DNA of 64,000 bases from Curtobacterium sp. MCLR17_007 (lineage in GTDB: Bacteria > Actinomycetota > Actinomycetes > Actinomycetales > Microbacteriaceae): positions 558,001 through 622,000 of the forward strand of contig NZ_CP126271.1 in the NCBI RefSeq assembly GCF_003234655.2, in the 5' to 3' direction. A program made the translations under genes and the position numbers. Shown here piece by piece: positions 35,420 through 43,341 of the stretch. A model generated the notes under the pieces. That model did no database searches. It saw only the letters and a program-made list of their open reading frames with translations, and had not been told where the DNA came from. Numbering within the stretch: the stretch's first letter is position 1; each line of letters opens with the position of its first letter.

Positions 35420-36946
35420 GTGTCCGACCAGAACACGACCGACCAGCCGACCGGCACCCCGACCACCACGACCAACAGCGGGGCTCCCGTCTCGAGCGAC
35501 CAGCACTCGATGGGCGTCGGGGCCGACGGCCCCCTCGCGCTGCACGACCACTACCTGGTCGAGAAGCTCGCGCAGTTCAACCGCGAGCGCATCCCGGAGC
35601 GCGTCGTCCACGCCAAGGGCGGCGGCGCGTTCGGCACCCTGACGATCACGCACGACATCAGCAAGTACACCCGCGCCGCGTTCCTGCAGCCGGGCCAGCA
35701 GACCGAGATGCTCGCCCGCTTCTCGAGCGTCGCCGGCGAGCAGGGCTCCCCGGACACCTGGCGCGACCCCCGTGGCTTCGCGCTGAAGTTCTACACGTCC
35801 GAGGGCAACTACGACCTCGTCGGCAACAACACCCCCGTGTTCTTCATCCGTGACGGCATCAAGTTCCCCGACTTCATCCGCTCGCAGAAGCGCCTGCCGG
35901 GCTCGCACCTGCGCGACCACGACATGCAGTGGGACTTCTGGACCCTGTCGCCCGAATCGGCGCACCAGGTCACGTGGCTGATGGGCGACCGCGGCCTGCC
36001 CGCGAGCTGGCGGAACATGGACGGCTTCGGGTCGCACACGTACCAGTGGATCAACGCCGAGGGCGAGCGCTTCTGGGTGAAGTACCACTTCATCACCGAA
36101 CAGGGCCACAAGACCCTGACGCAGGAGGACGCCGACCGCATCGCCGGTGAGGACGCGGACTTCCACATCCGTGACCTGCACGAGGCGATCGAGCGCAACG
36201 ACTTCCCGCGCTGGACCCTCAAGGTGCAGGTCATGCCGTACGAGGACGCCGCCACCTACCGCTTCAACCCGTTCGACCTGACGAAGGTGTGGCCGCACGC
36301 GGACTACCCGCTCATCGAGGTCGGCACGATGGAGCTCAACCGCAACCCGGAGAACTACTTCGCGCAGATCGAGCAGGCCACCTTCGCGCCGTCGAACTTC
36401 GTGCCCGGGATCGCGGCAAGCCCGGACAAGATGCTCCTCGCACGCATCTTCAGCTACGCGGACGCGCACCGCTACCGCGTCGGCACGAACCACGCGCAGC
36501 TGCCGGTGAACGCGCCGAAGAACGAGGTCCACTCGTACTCGAAGGACGGCGCCATGCGCTTCGACTTCCAGAAGTCCGAGGTCCCCGTCTACGCGCCGAA
36601 CTCGCTCGGCGGTGCGCACGCCGACCCGGCCGCGACCGACGACACCCCCGGCTGGGAGTCCGACGGTGCGCTGCAGCGTGCCGCGGCGACGCTCCACCCC
36701 GAGGACGACGACTTCGGCCAGGCGGGCACCATGGTGCGCGAGGTCCTCGACGACGCCGCACGTGAGCGCCTGGTCGGCAACATCGCCGGGCACGTCTCCA
36801 AGGTGACGCGCGACGACCTGCGCGAGCGGGTCTTCGCCTACTGGACGAACGTCGACGCCGACCTGGGTGCGCGCGTGCGCGCCGCGGTCGCGCCGAGCGC
36901 ACCTGGCTCGAACGAGGACCCGGCGGAGGTCGCGGTCGAGGCCTGA
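35420..36946 (+). CDS. katA: Monofunctional haem catalase (small clade)
   Basis: A 508-residue haem catalase degrading hydrogen peroxide. Catalytic His64 in [12 protein letters not shown], the Asn pair 136-137 in [14 protein letters not shown], and the proximal haem Tyr346 in [14 protein letters not shown] are all present. Length fits the small-subunit clade. A Thr-rich tail of 25 residues precedes the core. The GTG start follows GGAGGA closely. With the Fur-type regulator upstream this forms a peroxide-response pair. The 46-base hairpin at 36964-37009 ends the unit. Confidence 0.96.
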   Translation: MSDQNTTDQPTGTPTTTTNSGAPVSSDQHSMGVGADGPLALHDHYLVEKLAQFNRERIPERVVHAKGGGAFGTLTITHDISKYTRAAFLQPGQQTEMLARFSSVAGEQGSPDTWRDPRGFALKFYTSEGNYDLVGNNTPVFFIRDGIKFPDFIRSQKRLPGSHLRDHDMQWDFWTLSPESAHQVTWLMGDRGLPASWRNMDGFGSHTYQWINAEGERFWVKYHFITEQGHKTLTQEDADRIAGEDADFHIRDLHEAIERNDFPRWTLKVQVMPYEDAATYRFNPFDLTKVWPHADYPLIEVGTMELNRNPENYFAQIEQATFAPSNFVPGIAASPDKMLLARIFSYADAHRYRVGTNHAQLPVNAPKNEVHSYSKDGAMRFDFQKSEVPVYAPNSLGGAHADPAATDDTPGWESDGALQRAAATLHPEDDDFGQAGTMVREVLDDAARERLVGNIAGHVSKVTRDDLRERVFAYWTNVDADLGARVRAAVAPSAPGSNEDPAEVAVEA

Positions 36947-36963
36947 GCCCCAGCCGCTCCGCG

Positions 36964-37009
36964 ACGGACGGGAGGCCCGGTGCCAGCTGGCACCGGGCCT
37001 CCCGTCCGT
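36964..37009. terminator. 46-base perfect palindrome (GGAGGCCCGG family)
   Basis: A perfect 23+23 inverted repeat starting ACGGACGGGAGGCCCGG and centred on CCAGCTGG, 17 bases after the catalase stop and just before the convergent GNAT gene's stop. The same design, length and centre recur at 51655-51700. Confidence 0.85.
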
Positions 37010-37022
37010 TCCGCCGTCGCGA

Positions 37023-37589
37023 CTAGACCTGCTGGCCGTTCAGCCAGATCGGGCCCTCCGGCCACTCCTCGGCCGTCGCCGTCACGGGCAGGATCAGCCA
37101 CCCGCCCTGCTCGGTCTCCGAGACGCCGGCGCCGTCGGCCGTGAAGGCGCTGAAGGTCGTGACGGCGTCGTCCATCAGGTGCCAGCCCATCCGGACGTAG
37201 AACGGGACGGTGCGTTCGCTCGTGCCGAGGAAGCCGAAGGGGACGCGCAGGCCCTCGAGGACGCTCTGCGTGCGGGTCATCAGCTCGCGGCCGATCCCGG
37301 TGCCCTGCATCGCCGGTGCGACGGCGACCAGGCCCGTGTCGCCGATCAGGACGTCCTCGCCGCCGACGCCGACGAACATCCGCCGGATCCCGACGTGGGC
37401 CAGGACGACGCCGTCGGCATCGCGGGCGATCACGCGGCGCTCGGGCTGCATGCCGGACCAGCTCCGACCGCCCACGTACCAGTGCGACCAGTCCGGGAAC
37501 GCCTGCCCCAGCATCGCTGCGATCGCCTCGTGGTCGGGGAGGCTCAGCGCGCTCTCCTCGACCACCTCCCACCGGATGTCGTCGCTCAT
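37023..37589 (-). CDS. NodA-like GNAT N-acyltransferase
   Basis: A 188-residue GNAT-fold transferase. The acyl-donor loop QGTGIG is at 95-100. Several blocks recall rhizobial NodA, the enzyme that N-acylates the chitin-oligosaccharide backbone of Nod factors: RW near the start, GGRSWSGMQPERRVIARD at 40-57, AHVGIRRMFVGVG at 64-76, GLRVPFGFLGT at 113-123, and EEWPEGPIWLNG at 174-185. From memory of NodA these occur in the same order and spacing. No other nod-like gene is nearby. CAGGAT six bases before the ATG implies a leaderless start. A generic GNAT assignment is certain; NodA kinship is a strong suggestion. Confidence 0.8.
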   Translation of the reverse strand: MSDDIRWEVVEESALSLPDHEAIAAMLGQAFPDWSHWYVGGRSWSGMQPERRVIARDADGVVLAHVGIRRMFVGVGGEDVLIGDTGLVAVAPAMQGTGIGRELMTRTQSVLEGLRVPFGFLGTSERTVPFYVRMGWHLMDDAVTTFSAFTADGAGVSETEQGGWLILPVTATAEEWPEGPIWLNGQQV

Positions 37590-37638
37590 GGGTCCATCCT
37601 GCCCGGACGCTGCCGAGCCGGGCGGACGCGGGCTCGGA

Positions 37639-38508
37639 TCAGCCCCGACCGGGCGCCGTGACCTCGATGCGGTTCGCCCACGGGTCCTCGAACGCCACGG
37701 TCCGGCCGTCGTCGGCGGTCTGCACCCCGGTGTCGTGCATCCGTGCGACCAGTGCACCGAGGTCGTCCGTGCCAGGGACCTCGATGCGCACGAGCCCCAG
37801 GCCGAGTGCGAGCTGCCGGCGTCCGGCACCGCGGGAGTTCCACGTGTTCATCGCCATGTGGTGGTGGTAGCCGCCGGCGCTGACGAACAGGGCCTCGCCC
37901 CAGCCCGCCGTCGTCGCGAAACCGAGCTGGTCGACGTAGAACGCCTTCGCCGAGGCCACGTCGCCCACGGACAGATGGACGTGTCCGACACGACCCGGGG
38001 CAGTGGCTGCCGACTCGAGCGCGGACGACGTCAGGTGCTCCTGCAGGAACGCGTTCGGGTCGACGTGGATCGTCGCCATGTCGACCATGCCGTGCGTCCA
38101 CGACCACTCGGTGCGGTCGCGGTCCCAGTACAGCTCGACGCCGTTGCCCTCGGGATCCGTGAAGTAGAAGGCGTTGCTCACCAGGTGGTCGGCGCTGCCC
38201 GTGAACGCCTGCGGGTACTGCGTCGCGACGGAGTACAGCGCCGCGGCCAGGTCGGCCCGGGTGTCGAAGAGGATGGCGGTGTGGAACAACCCGGCCTCGT
38301 GCGCTCCTGCGTGCCGCAGCTCGGGGGCGTGTTCCAGGACCACGATCGGCGTCGTGCCGCGGCCGAGCACGGCGACCCCGCCGGCGTTCGACAGCATGGT
38401 GAGCCGGACGCCGTCCCGGTAGAAGGCGGTCATCCGGTCGAGGTCGGCGACCCGGAGCGTGACGGCGCCCATCCCGGTGTCGGCGGCGAGGAGGTCCTGC
38501 GTGTGCAT
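37639..38508 (-). CDS. Vicinal oxygen chelate (catechol 2,3-dioxygenase-like) protein
   Basis: A 289-residue protein with two VOC domains. The first runs from MGAVTLRVADLDRMTAFYRD to GNGVELYWD, the second from RVGHVHLSVGDVASAKAFYVDQL to ANRIEV. Metal-ligand candidates are the His in VGHVHLSV, His in YHHHMAMN and the Glu of RIEV. It resembles the CatE/MhqA type of ring-cleavage or quinone-detoxifying dioxygenase. The start at 38508 rather than 38553 is set by a CACACT -10 box six bases upstream; a palindromic operator covers the -35 box. Confidence 0.85.
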   Translation of the reverse strand: MHTQDLLAADTGMGAVTLRVADLDRMTAFYRDGVRLTMLSNAGGVAVLGRGTTPIVVLEHAPELRHAGAHEAGLFHTAILFDTRADLAAALYSVATQYPQAFTGSADHLVSNAFYFTDPEGNGVELYWDRDRTEWSWTHGMVDMATIHVDPNAFLQEHLTSSALESAATAPGRVGHVHLSVGDVASAKAFYVDQLGFATTAGWGEALFVSAGGYHHHMAMNTWNSRGAGRRQLALGLGLVRIEVPGTDDLGALVARMHDTGVQTADDGRTVAFEDPWANRIEVTAPGRG

Positions 38509-38514
38509 GACCTC

Positions 38515-38544
38515 AGTGTGCGCCGATTTGGTTGACGCGTCAAC
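38515..38544 (-). promoter_or_regulatory. Promoter with palindromic operator for the dioxygenase gene
   Basis: On the minus strand TTGACG (38543-38538) and CACACT (38520-38515) are 17 bases apart, a well-spaced promoter whose start falls at the ATG. The perfect palindrome GTTGACGCGTCAAC (38531-38544) overlies the -35 box, so a dimeric repressor, for example of the MarR type that often governs such dioxygenases, would block the polymerase. Confidence 0.65.
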
Positions 38545-38560
38545 TAAATGCACTCCGGAA

Positions 38561-39337
38561 TCACCGCGCGCTGAACCCGCCGTCCGACTTCAGCAGCTGC
38601 CCGTTCACCCAGCCGCCGTCCGGCCCGAGCAGGAACCCGACCAGCGCGGCGGTGTCGGACGGCAACGACGGCCGTCCGAGCGGCGTCTGGTCCGCGGCCG
38701 ACTGCCGGATCGCGTCGGTCATCCACCCGGTGTCGTTCGGCCCGGGACTGACCAGGTTCGCACTCACCCGGACGTCGCCGAGCTCCTGCGCCGCCCCGAT
38801 GACGAGTCGGTCGAGCGCGCCCTTGCTCGTGCCGTACGGCAGGTTGAAGCCGACGTGGTCACTGGTCAGTGCGACGACCCGACGGCGGTCGATCGGTGCG
38901 TCCGCCCCGGCCCGGAGTCGTGCCGCGTACGCCTGCACGAGCAGGAACGGAGCACGGACGTTCACCGCCATGTGCCGGTCGAACGACTCGAGCGTCGTCG
39001 TGGCGAAGTCCGAGGCGACCGACTCGCAGTGCGACATCACGATGGCGGTCACGGGGGCGCCCGCGTCGTCCTCGGCGCGGCCGACGAGCGCGGCTGCCTG
39101 CTCTGGGTCGGCCAGGTCGACCGGGAGGCGCGACACCCGTGCGCCCGCGTGCTCGCACTCGGCGACGACGGAGTCGATGCCGTCCGGATCGGCCGCACCG
39201 TGCACCCGCTCGTCGTACGGGCTCCACCACGACAGCGCGAGGTCCCAGCCGTCCGTCGCGAGACGCGACGCGATCGCGGCGCCGATGCCGGCCCTGCGGC
39301 CGACACCCGTGACCAGGGCGAGGGGTCTGTGGGACAT
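38561..39337 (-). CDS. SDR family oxidoreductase
   Basis: A 258-residue SDR of the 3-ketoacyl-reductase-like type found in many Gram-positives. The cofactor loop reads VTGVGRRAGIGAA, slightly unusual with its RR insertion. The active-site tyrosine and lysine are in LPYGTSKGALD, Ser in VALTSD, and the SPGPNDTGWM block follows. The C terminus keeps GPDGGWVNGQLLKSDGG. Substrate unknown. It lies 52 bases upstream of the dioxygenase gene in the same direction, but that gene has its own promoter. A GGAGGCCC site precedes the ATG. Confidence 0.85.
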   Translation of the reverse strand: MSHRPLALVTGVGRRAGIGAAIASRLATDGWDLALSWWSPYDERVHGAADPDGIDSVVAECEHAGARVSRLPVDLADPEQAAALVGRAEDDAGAPVTAIVMSHCESVASDFATTTLESFDRHMAVNVRAPFLLVQAYAARLRAGADAPIDRRRVVALTSDHVGFNLPYGTSKGALDRLVIGAAQELGDVRVSANLVSPGPNDTGWMTDAIRQSAADQTPLGRPSLPSDTAALVGFLLGPDGGWVNGQLLKSDGGFSAR

Positions 39338-39406
39338 GCTGCGGGCCTCCTGTCCGGCGCTCCGGTGCGTCGACCCGCCAAGCCTCGCACAGGGCAGGAT
39401 GGGCGG

Positions 39407-39931
39407 ATGGCCCGCTCCCGTCCCGCTCCGGACGCCATCGCCGTCGAGCACGTCCGCGACCGGCTGTCCTCGTACGTGTACGGCAACATCACGGTGCTCG
39501 CCGCCGCGATCGCCGTCGACCCGCGCGCCATCGAGCACGGCTCGGCGGTCTGGGCCGTGCTCGGCACCGCGGTCCTGACCTACGCGGCGCACGTGCTCGC
39601 GCACCTCGTGGCACACGGCGTCGGCGAGCAGGACACCACCGACGCCGCGCGCCGCGAGTCCGCCGCGACCATCGCCCGGAACGCCAACCCGATCGCGACC
39701 TCGGGCCTCATCCCCGCGGTGCTCTACGCGGTGGCGTGGGTCGGGTGGCTCCCGTCGCCGTGGGCGCAGACGGCTGCGCTCGTCATCCTGGTCGTCCGCA
39801 TCGGGCTGGTCGGCGTGTTCATGCAGCGGTTCAGCGGGCAGAAGCCGACGTTCCCGGCGCTGTGGGGCGGGATCGTGCTCGCAGCGGTCGCGTTCGTCAT
39901 CGGTCTCGTGAAGGTGCTCCTGACGCACTGA
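39407..39931 (+). CDS. Conserved four-helix membrane protein
   Basis: A 174-residue protein with about four hydrophobic helices and a polar loop with RRESAATIARNANPI between helices 2 and 3. The pattern HGSAVWAVLGTAVLTYAAHVLAHLVAH has an unusual His cluster in helix 2. No family name recalled. CAGGAT six bases before the ATG suggests a leaderless transcript. It is convergent with a small lipoprotein gene across a 412-base repeat-filled gap. Confidence 0.7.
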   Translation: MARSRPAPDAIAVEHVRDRLSSYVYGNITVLAAAIAVDPRAIEHGSAVWAVLGTAVLTYAAHVLAHLVAHGVGEQDTTDAARRESAATIARNANPIATSGLIPAVLYAVAWVGWLPSPWAQTAALVILVVRIGLVGVFMQRFSGQKPTFPALWGGIVLAAVAFVIGLVKVLLTH

Positions 39932-39956
39932 GCGGGGCGTGGGCGGGCCGGGCGAG

Positions 39957-40325
39957 CACGGTGCGAGCTTGCGGCGCGCGAGCCCGGTGGTGCGCGGTTG
40001 CGGCCGTCGGCGCGCGTGGTGCGAGGTTGACCGCCGGGTGCGGGGCAACAACCGCGCACGGGGCGGTCAGGCGGGCACGGCGCAACAGCGGCGCACGGTG
40101 CGCGGTCGGCGCGCGCGAGCCCGGTGGTGCGAGGTTGACCGCCGGGTGCGGGGCAACAACCGCGCACGGGGCGGTCAGGCGGGCACGGCGCATCAACGGC
40201 GCACGGTGCGAAGTTGCGGGCGTCGGCGCACGTGGTGCGAGGTTGACCGCCGGGTGCGGGGCAACAACCGCGCACGGGGCGGTCAGGCGGGCACGGCGCA
40301 ACAACCGCGCACGGTGCGCGAAGCG
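39957..40325. repeat. 108-base tandem repeat array at a convergent junction
   Basis: The unit begins GGTGCGAGGTTGACCGCC and starts at 40018, 40126 and 40234, an exact 108-base period, with a partial diverged copy from 39957. Each unit contains a GACCGCC/GGCGGTC inverted pair and several GTGCGA(A/G)GTT-like decamers. The array fills the 412-base gap between the stops of the membrane protein (39931) and the lipoprotein (40344). Translation of any frame gives Arg/Gly-rich nonsense, so it is taken as non-coding. Confidence 0.85.
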
Positions 40326-40343
40326 CCGCGCCGCCCGCGCCCG

Positions 40344-40664
40344 TCAGCAGCCGGTGGACGACAGCGTCACGTCGGTGACCTGCCCGCTCAGGATCGTGGT
40401 CGACTGCGCGCAGAGCCCGTCCGCGCGAACCCGGACCTTGCCCACGGCGACCCCGGCGAACTCGAGGGTGTCCCCGGGGAACGCCTTCTGGTGTGCGGCG
40501 GTGCGCCCGTTCGGCACGAGGACCTCGACGAAGTAGGACTGCTCGGCCTCGTTCGGCGAGACGGTCACGGCGATCCGCCCGGTGGAGTCCTGGGCCTTGC
40601 AGCCGGTCAGGACCAGGGCCGCGGCGAGTCCGACGACGAGGGCGGTGGCGGGGCGACGGAACAC
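40344..40664 (-). CDS. Small secreted lipoprotein
   Basis: A 106-residue protein with a signal peptide and lipobox LTGC at residues 19-22 (lipidated Cys22). The mature 85 residues look like a small beta-rich domain with two further Cys (in DGLCAQ and at the end STGC), possibly a disulfide. No family recognised. The GTG start has TAGGCT six bases upstream (40671-40676), the same leaderless signal as in front of the chorismate mutase gene. Confidence 0.75.
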   Translation of the reverse strand: MFRRPATALVVGLAAALVLTGCKAQDSTGRIAVTVSPNEAEQSYFVEVLVPNGRTAAHQKAFPGDTLEFAGVAVGKVRVRADGLCAQSTTILSGQVTDVTLSSTGC

Positions 40665-40673
40665 CCCACAAGC

Positions 40674-41300
40674 CTACGCGGACCCGAGCAGCCACCCGTT
40701 GTCGGCCGCCACGCGCAGCGCCTCGGTGGCGTTCCGCGACGCTGTCTTGCCGATCGCCGCGGACAGGTGGTTCCGCACGGTGCCCTCGGACAGGTGCAGG
40801 GCCGCCGCCACGCCCGCCACGGTCGGGGCCGTCCGGAAGGCGATGAGCGCGTCCGTCTCACGCTTGGTCAGCGGTGACGGCCCGGCGGCGAGTGACTCGG
40901 CTGCCAGGACCGGGTCGACCACGCGCAGCCCGGACGCGACCCGGCGGACGGCGTCGGCGAGCTGTTCCGCCGGCGTGTCCTTGACGACGAACCCGGCTGC
41001 CCCGGACTCCAGTGCGCGCCGCAGGTACCCGGGTCGCCCGAACGTCGTCACGATGAGCGACCGGCACGCCGGCAGCGAGGCGGCGAGCTGCGCCGCGGCC
41101 GTGAGCCCGTCGGCCCCGGGCATCTCGACGTCGAGCAGCGCCACGGTCGCGCCGCTGGAGCGTGCGGCGTCGAGCACCTCGTCCCCGCGCGCGACCTGGG
41201 CGACGACGTCGATGTCCCGCTCGAGCGACAGCAGCGACGCCAGCGCACCGCGGACGAGGGCCTGGTCGTCGGCGATCAGCACGCGGATGGTCTCGGTCAC
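40674..41300 (-). CDS. Response regulator, NarL/LuxR type
   Basis: A 208-residue DNA-binding response regulator. The receiver has the DD acid pair at 11-12, phospho-acceptor D57 (LLDVEMPG), the Thr of VTTFGRPGYL and K107-type lysine in VVKDTPAEQL. The LuxR helix-turn-helix is near residues 143-198 (LTKRETDALIAF, LHLSEGTVRNHLSAAIGK). The GTG start overlaps the histidine kinase stop by four bases. It is the last gene of the ABC-exporter operon, as in DesKR-like systems that control an adjacent transporter. Confidence 0.92.
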   Translation of the reverse strand: MTETIRVLIADDQALVRGALASLLSLERDIDVVAQVARGDEVLDAARSSGATVALLDVEMPGADGLTAAAQLAASLPACRSLIVTTFGRPGYLRRALESGAAGFVVKDTPAEQLADAVRRVASGLRVVDPVLAAESLAAGPSPLTKRETDALIAFRTAPTVAGVAAALHLSEGTVRNHLSAAIGKTASRNATEALRVAADNGWLLGSA

Positions 41301-42529
41301 CGTCGCCCTCGTTCCACCCGCAGCAGGAACCCGCCCAGGTCGCTGGTGCCCGTGGCGAGGGTGGCCCCGACGGCGTCGGCCCGTTCTCGGAGGCCGCGCA
41401 GCCCGTTGCCGCCGAACACGGGCGTGCCGACCGCCGGCCCGTCGAGCGACCCGGTGCCGTCGTCCTCGACCGTCAGTGCGGTGCGGCTGATCGTGATCCG
41501 GACGGCCGACGCGCCGGCGTGGCGGAGCACGTTCGTGACGCCCTCGCGGAGCACCCAGGCGAACAGGCTGCGCGTGTCGGCCGCGGCGGCGTCCCCGGAC
41601 GCGGGCAGCTCCGCCGCGATCTGCGCGGCCGACAGCGCGGCCCGGGCGGACAGCAGCTCGGCGTCGAGCGAGGCCTCGCGGTACCCGCTCACGGCCTGGC
41701 GGAGCCCCTGCAACGCCTCGCGCGCCAGCCGCTCGACGTCCTGCATCTCGGCCTTCGCCCGCACCGGGTCGCTGTCGACCAGGCGTGCGGCGAGCTCGGA
41801 CTTCATCGTGACGACGGTCAGCGAGTGCCCGAGGACGTCGTGCAGGTCCCGCGAGAACCGGGCTCGTTCCTCGACCACGGCCAGCCGCGTGATCTCGTCC
41901 TGCGCGACTCCCAGTCGGTCCTCGGCCTCGCGTTGGCGCCCGAAGAACACCATCGAGGCGCCGACGGAGATCGTGATGAGCGGCGCGAACAGGATCCCCG
42001 AGGCCGACGCGGTGTCCCAGCCGATCGTGGCGGCGACGGCGAGCTGTCCGGCGACGGTGAGCCCGGTGACGGCCATCGCCACCCAGCGCCGCGCCGCGAC
42101 GAAGCCCGACAGGGACACCAGGAGCAGCCACGACCACACCGCGAGGGGCCCGAGGACGGCGAGCAGCAGCCCGGAGCAGAGCGCGAAGAACCCGACGACG
42201 ACGACGCGTCCGACCAGGGCCCGGCGCCACATCAGCTCGGGTGCCACCATGAAGAACGCGTAGACCAGCGCGAGCGACGCGGTTGCGGTCAGGTGGTCCC
42301 GGAACGACCCGCCGTCCGTCCACAGGGCGATGAGCAGCAGCGACTGCCACAGCAATCCGAACACCGCCCCGCCGTACCAGCGGCGTCGTGCCTGCGCGAT
42401 CTCGGCGGCGTCGTGGCTGGGCGCGGCGGCCCACGGGAACGACCGGGAGCGCGACGGACGGGAGGCCCGTGGGGCCTCCCGCACGCTCGTCACGTCGTCC
42501 ACGTGGGCGAGTGTAGGGCCGTCGGTCAC
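41297..42529 (-). CDS. Sensor histidine kinase (HPK7, DesK-like)
   Basis: A 410-residue kinase. About six hydrophobic helices span residues 52-197, forming an integral-membrane sensor without a large outside domain. The phospho-acceptor H230 is in RDLHDVLGHSLTVV, the HisKA_3 type, followed by a compact ATPase (NVLRHAGASAVRI, VEDDGTG, GNGLRGLRERA). The GTG start overlaps the permease stop and the stop overlaps the response regulator. Membrane-embedded sensors next to ABC exporters often sense membrane state or the exported compound. Confidence 0.92.
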   Translation of the reverse strand: MTDGPTLAHVDDVTSVREAPRASRPSRSRSFPWAAAPSHDAAEIAQARRRWYGGAVFGLLWQSLLLIALWTDGGSFRDHLTATASLALVYAFFMVAPELMWRRALVGRVVVVGFFALCSGLLLAVLGPLAVWSWLLLVSLSGFVAARRWVAMAVTGLTVAGQLAVAATIGWDTASASGILFAPLITISVGASMVFFGRQREAEDRLGVAQDEITRLAVVEERARFSRDLHDVLGHSLTVVTMKSELAARLVDSDPVRAKAEMQDVERLAREALQGLRQAVSGYREASLDAELLSARAALSAAQIAAELPASGDAAAADTRSLFAWVLREGVTNVLRHAGASAVRITISRTALTVEDDGTGSLDGPAVGTPVFGGNGLRGLRERADAVGATLATGTSDLGGFLLRVERGRR

Positions 42530-43341
42530 TGGCGTGCCGCGTCGCGGCGGTAGCGCCAGACGATCACCGCGCCGAGGGCCACCGCCCAGCCCGTCAGCAC
42601 CAGCGCGGGCTCGAGCATGCCGCTCGTCCCGGTGGCACCGGCACCCATCTGCCCGATCCGGTTGAGCCAGTACGACGGCAGCAGGTGCGCGACGTCCGCC
42701 ATCCACGCGGGCATGATCGACAGCGGGACCCACAGCCCGCCGAGGATCGCCAGCCCCATGAACACGACCATGAACAGGGGCTGGGCGAACGCGGGCTTCG
42801 CGAACTGCCCGATCAGGACCGCGATGAGCGCGAAGGGCACGACCCCGCACCAGATGCCGAACGCGGCCGCGGCCCAGTGCCCGGCGTCGAGCGAGGCATG
42901 CAGCGCGAGGACCGCCACGACGACCGTGACCGCGATCGACATCGCCGCGAACGCCATGGCGGCGACGACCTTGGACACCAGGAACGCCCACCCCGACAGC
43001 GGCGTGACGCGGAGCTGCCGGTTCCAGCCGAGGGACCGCTCGTTGACGATCGCGAAGGCCTGGCTGAGCGCCGCCATCATCGCGCCGTACGACGCCATCT
43101 GCAGGGTCGTCACGACCAGGTACTGCAGGTGCGTCGTGGGGTCCTGCTGCGACCCGTAGGCCGCGCCGAACACCAGCAGCATCACGACCGGGACGGCGAA
43201 GGTGAACACCATCGCGCGGACGTTGCGGAGCTGGCGCTTCGTCTCGAGCAGGACGTACCGGAGCGGCAGTCGACCGCCGCCCAGGACGGTGTCGAGCGGG
43301 CGTGCTGTCGTGGCGACGGTGGTCGCGGTGGTCGTGGTCAT
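42526..43341 (-). CDS. ABC-2 type transporter permease
   Basis: A 271-residue permease with six helices, the ABC-2 half-transporter layout. Blocks: TKRQLRNVRAMVFTFAVPVVMLLVFGAAYG in helix 1, AIVNERSLGWNRQLRVTPLSGW in the cytoplasmic coupling loop, and LGGLWVPLSIMPAWM before the last helices. It pairs with the ATPase encoded upstream (four-base overlap) as an exporter of lipid-like or antimicrobial compounds. The gene for the sensor kinase follows, also overlapping by four. Confidence 0.9.
   Translation of the reverse strand: MTTTTATTVATTARPLDTVLGGGRLPLRYVLLETKRQLRNVRAMVFTFAVPVVMLLVFGAAYGSQQDPTTHLQYLVVTTLQMASYGAMMAALSQAFAIVNERSLGWNRQLRVTPLSGWAFLVSKVVAAMAFAAMSIAVTVVVAVLALHASLDAGHWAAAAFGIWCGVVPFALIAVLIGQFAKPAFAQPLFMVVFMGLAILGGLWVPLSIMPAWMADVAHLLPSYWLNRIGQMGAGATGTSGMLEPALVLTGWAVALGAVIVWRYRRDAARQ

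Noticed and set aside
39957..40325. CRISPR array
   Set aside because: The whole 108-base unit is conserved, with no short repeats separated by unique spacers, and no cas genes lie nearby. The same applies to the 61-base array at 54.4 kb.
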